DNA of 64,000 nt from Acanthamoeba sp. SK_2022b (Eukaryota; Discosea; Longamoebia; Acanthamoebidae), in contig JANDJZ010000173.1 of assembly GCA_027943245.1 (NCBI GenBank), positions 17,967 to 81,966 of the forward strand, read 5' to 3'. Numbering within the stretch: the first letter of the stretch is position 1; each line of letters opens with the position of its first letter. Of the stretch, positions 60,694-64,000 are shown in pieces. Below the pieces are notes generated by a model that saw nothing but the letters and a program-made list of their open reading frames with translations, searched no databases and was not told the origin of the DNA. The position numbers were made by a program, and so were the translations under genes.

Positions 60694-62362
60694 GCGGGCG
60701 TGTTCGACGAGGCCAGCGTGGCGGGGAAGGGCAAAGAGGCCACGAGCGGCACAGCGAGCCCGGGACACTGGGCTCGGGTGTGGGACACGAGCCGGGCGGC
60801 GGTCGCGTCGCGCACTACCGGCACCGTGCTCATGGTGGCGCCCATCGGCTTCCAGCTCAACGAGGAGACCGCCCAGGACAACCACTTCATGCACCGCCCC
60901 AAGGCTGAGGCGCTCGACATCGAACGCCAGGTGCCGTGTGCCCTCCACTAGTGCGCCAGGGTTGATCTGTGGAGGGGGGTTGGCGTATGGCTGTCCACTC
61001 AATCGTGCACGCTCGGTACCACCACCACCACCGACAGGCGTTGGCCGAGTTCTCGGGCCTGCATCGGGCGTTGACGGCGGCCGGCGTGAATATCGTCCTC
61101 CACGCCGCGGAGCGACACCACAAGACGTGCGGCTCTCCGTTCCTCTTCCTCTTGTTGTCGTTGTTCTTGTTCTACTCCGTTCCTCTTCTTCCTCGTCGCG
61201 GGTGCCCCCCCCCGGAGCGGCAACAAAGCTCTCATCGCCTCTCCCTTCCAGCCCCGATGCGGTCTTTCCCAACAATTGGTTCTCGACGCACCCCGCGGCA
61301 GAGACCGGCGGTCGCTCCACGCTCGCCTACTACCCCATGAAGACCGCGTCTCGCAGGTGCGGGCCGCATGTTTTGTCGGCGTGCATGTGTGTGGTCTTGT
61401 GCTGATAGAGAAGTCGTGACCCGTTAGGGCCGAGCGGAGGCAGGCCATCGTGGAGGAACTGCAGGCCGTGTACGAGCAGGAGGTGAGCTTCGAGCATTGG
61501 GAGAATGCCGATCCTCCGCGTTTCCTCGAGAGCACCGGTAGGGCCGCCCACCCTCCACCTCTCCCTTTCTGTGCTATCTGACACACCGACCCCTCCGTTG
61601 CGCGTGCGGCAGGTGTGCTGATCCTGGACCGAGTGAGGAAGGTGGCCTACGCTGCGCTCTCCCAGCGATGCTCCAAGCGTGTGGCGACGCAATGGGCCAA
61701 GCGCATGGGGTGCGGGGGCTCCCCCTTCGCCCACCCGATATTCATCTTCCAGTCGATGTGCTGGCGACTCACTTGGGGGCGGCGTATGCATCTCATGAGG
61801 TGCAGGTACCGGATGTGTTTGTTCCACGCCTGCGACGGGCAGGGCCAGCCCATCTATCACACCAACGTCATGATGGCCGTGGGCTCCTCGGTCGCGGTGG
61901 TGTGTCTCGAGTCTGTGGTCGATCCCCAAGAGAGGGAGGCCCTGCGACGCACGGTACGGCTTCTCCTCCCCCGCGCCTCAGCTCGCCTCACCACCGCTGA
62001 CCCTCCCCCCCTGACGTTTCGTGTGTGCGCGGCTCATCTTGTGCGTGCGCAGCTGAGCGTGTCGCATGAGGTGGTGGAGATAACGCGAGCCCAGGTGGAC
62101 GAGTTCTGCGGCAACGTGCTCGAGGTCAAGGGCACCGGCGGCACCAGGGTGCTCGCCATGTCTTCGCGCGCGTTCGCTGCCTTCACCGACGCGCAAAAGG
62201 AGGTACGATCCAGCTTGCGCATATCGTATGGCGTGACTAAACTTTCGTCGCATGTTGCAGGCGCTGCGGCGACACACGGATGAGCTCGTGCACGCGCCTA
62301 TCCCCGTCATTGAGACCGTGGGTGGAGGCGGAGTTCGTTGTATGATGGCCGAGATCTTCTAG
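59887..62362 (+). CDS. CtlX/DDAH-like amidinotransferase-fold hydrolase with N-terminal extension
   Basis: The C-terminal ~330 residues belong to the guanidino-group modifying (amidinotransferase) superfamily, nearest to bacterial CtlX and DDAH-like proteins that hydrolyse citrulline or arginine derivatives. Landmarks: LMVAPIGFQLNEETAQDNHF, DAVFPNNWFSTHPA, LAYYPMKTASRRAERRQAIV, STGVLILDRVRKVAYAALSQ, GQPIYHTNVMMAVGSSVAVV (catalytic His), VDEFCGNVLEVKG and the C-terminal GGGGVRCMMAEIF (catalytic Cys), stop TAG 62360-62362. The ATG at 59887 starts an extra ~190-residue region (VLVVTEGELCLVGSGLFTNE, ALSLFLTSTSSPFCRVAVVR, GVELCDYLRDCLHLPVLVAE) that I do not recognise. The join between the two parts, around 60440-60710, crosses a poly-C tract and a GT microsatellite and is uncertain; two separate genes cannot be excluded. 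Confidence 0.78.
60631..60691 (+). repeat. TG microsatellite, 61 nt, intronic
   Basis: Uninterrupted TG run that ends in the splice acceptor (tgtag) before the exon coding AGVFDEASVAGKG of the CtlX-like gene. A poly-C region (about 60573-60598) lies just upstream. Confidence 0.95.
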
Positions 62363-62485
62363 CTCAGCCCTCGGCCTGTGCGTGCGGTTGCGCACTTCAC
62401 ATTATTTATTTTGTCATTTTTTGCTTGTTTCGTTCCGAAAGAAAGAGCTCAGTGTGATTCCCCAGGCGGTGTTGTGTGGCTGCAC

Positions 62486-64000
62486 CTAGAAGGCAGCAAA
62501 CTCTGACATCTGCAGTAGCTTGCGCTTCTTGGGCGCGGCAGGTCGCCGCTTTTTGTTGTCCCCTTCCTCGTCTTTGTCTTTCCCCCTCTTTGCGTCCTTC
62601 CTCTTGTCGCCTGCCTTACTGTCCTTCAATGCCTTCTTGCCCTTCTTGCCGTACTGGGAGTGAGAATCAGTTGGCGCTTGTGTTAGAATGGCATCTTCAC
62701 CGTCAATGTGATCGATGAGCAGGCGTAGTGTACCAGCTTGGAAGGAGGTTCGGCCAGAGCGAAGCTCTTGGCAACGTGGCCCAGGTGGAGGTTCTTGATG
62801 TGGAAAATGTGCTTGGTCGCGGCGCTATGGGTGGCGTAGGCCCGCACGAACGAGCCGTAGGCACTAGCGGCCAAGCCGTGCAGATCGCCCTCCTGCGCAT
62901 GGCACGCCGTGAGCTCACAAGCTGGCGACGTGACAGGCGATCGAGCATGCAGAGGGGAGGGGGCACCTTATCATGCTTGAGCATCCACTCAAAGTGCGTC
63001 TGGAGCAGCGTAGCGCCTTCAAAATCGTCGGTCTTGTTGGGTGGAGCCGGCAGCGTCTTCAATATCGAGGCCGTGGAGACCTTATGCAGCGCCAACTGCA
63101 GCACCAGTGACGGTCGGAGATGAGTAAATAACCAGTGTGATGACCACAACGTTGCCAAAAGACACGACCGAGCTCGGCGTACCTGATACTGCGTTTGCAG
63201 GTGGTCGGCATAGGGCTCCTCCGTGGGCAGAAGGAAAATGAGCGCGCGCCCTGAGTGCCCCAGCCGCGCCGTGCGTCCCACCTGTCATGGCGAGTAGCCC
63301 GTAGCCGGTCAGCAACGCGGAGGGGGGGGGGTGTCCCTTGTCCCCGACCCAGAGACGGGGGGATGTCGTACGCGGTGGATGTATTCGGTGGACTCGGCCG
63401 GCGGGTCGTACTGCACGATCCAGTTCACCGCCGGAAGATCGAGGCCGCGCGCCACTGGGGTTTGAGGGGAGGGTACACCGGTGAGCCATCCCCCGCACCA
63501 GTAGTAAGGGAAGGGAGGAGAGGGAGGAACGCACCGACGTCGGTGCAGAAGAGGATGCCCCTCTCGGCCTTGCAGAACGCAAAGTAGACCTTGGTTCGGT
63601 CGACCTGGGGGAGGTCGCCGTGGAGCTTGAACAGCGGGATCGACAGCAGGGGCTGCGACCTCGTGCGATAGTCTGTGTGGGGGGGGGATTGAGAAGTGGG
63701 GTGAGGTGAGCGATTGCAATTGCAAGCTGTTGTCCCGATGCCATCGCGGAGGTCAACTAGCGGCGACGGCGAGAGGCGCGCGGTACCCGGCGATTGTTGG
63801 TCATCGTCACCCTGGGGATGCTGAGGGGCGTTCTTGCCGCCCTGGGAGTAGTCGGGGAGCAGCGTGCGACCAAAGAGCGTGTAGAAGAACTCCACCGACG
63901 CGATGCTAGACGTGAAGACGATCAGCTTGCAGTCCTTCCTGTGCGTTTATACCACCACCACCACCACATGTGAGCTTTGACCACCCGGAGGCAGGTGACG
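62486..64000 (-). CDS. DDX31/Dbp7-like DEAD-box RNA helicase, 3' part
   Basis: The gene runs off the right edge; only helicase domain 2 and the C-terminus are here. [20 protein letters not shown], the domain-2 strand [48 protein letters not shown] (motif V), [21 protein letters not shown] (motif VI, HRxGRxxR) and [16 protein letters not shown] are present. The C-terminal block [20 protein letters not shown] matches DDX31/Dbp7, nucleolar helicases needed for 60S ribosomal subunit assembly. The last exon is strongly basic ([39 protein letters not shown]) and ends at the TAG 62486-62488, consistent with nucleolar localisation. The walker A/DEAD half must lie beyond 64000. Confidence 0.88.

Overview
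The window is nuclear DNA from a eukaryotic protist, most likely a free-living amoeba of the Acanthamoeba type. The reasons are GC-rich coding sequence, very compact spacing (about 65-350 bp between most genes), many short GT-AG introns of roughly 50-150 bp that break nearly every gene, no operons or ribosome binding sites, and eukaryote-only families (KDM4-like JmjC demethylase, SMYD, chromodomain, CRC/TSO1, Patched, DDX31, ABITRAM). The species assignment is an inference. Exon structures were read by eye from frame continuity and splice sites, so outer gene limits are better supported than individual internal junctions.

Layout from left to right: (1) 1-2.8 kb, 5'-partial gene of a conserved family with a nucleotidyltransferase-like GSDID motif. 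(2) 2.9-7.8 kb, three minus-strand genes: SLC35F5-like transporter, aldo/keto reductase of the potassium-channel beta type, secreted phospholipase-A2-like protein. (3) 8.5-14.8 kb: SMYD-type SET/MYND protein (+), RidA-like protein (-), an unrecognised phosphotransferase-like protein (-) and GAPDH (-). (4) 15-25.6 kb: ankyrin-SET protein (+), glyoxalase/VOC protein (-), AKR7-like aldehyde reductase (+), an orphan membrane protein (+), TMEM53-like hydrolase (+), and a chromodomain-PP2C phosphatase fusion (+). (5) 25.7-42 kb: a large membrane-anchored GT2+GT4 glycosyltransferase (+), a cytochrome P450 (+), ABITRAM/Simiate (-), a HAD + 2H RNA-repair-like enzyme (+), a 1.2 kb intergenic stretch with a 70-nt inverted repeat, and a Patched-domain protein (-). 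(6) 42.2-49 kb: a small membrane protein (+), KDM4-like demethylase (-), HSL-family hydrolase (-). (7) 49.6-64 kb: trehalose-6-phosphate synthase with a degenerate phosphatase domain (+), UDP-glucose dehydrogenase-like enzyme (+), CRC-domain transcription factor (+), an intronless FAD monooxygenase (+), a CtlX/DDAH-like amidinohydrolase (+), and the 3' part of a DDX31-like helicase (-).

The genes do not form one pathway. Themes are chromatin and transcription (SMYD, ankyrin-SET, KDM4-like, chromodomain-PP2C, CRC protein, ABITRAM), carbonyl and redox detoxification (two AKRs, glyoxalase, P450, FAD monooxygenase), nucleotide-sugar use (TPS and UDP-glucose dehydrogenase side by side, the glycosyltransferase, the SLC35F transporter) and RNA metabolism (HAD/2H enzyme, DDX31). 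Long CA/GT microsatellites sit inside four introns. No rRNA, tRNA, transposon or CRISPR array was recognised.
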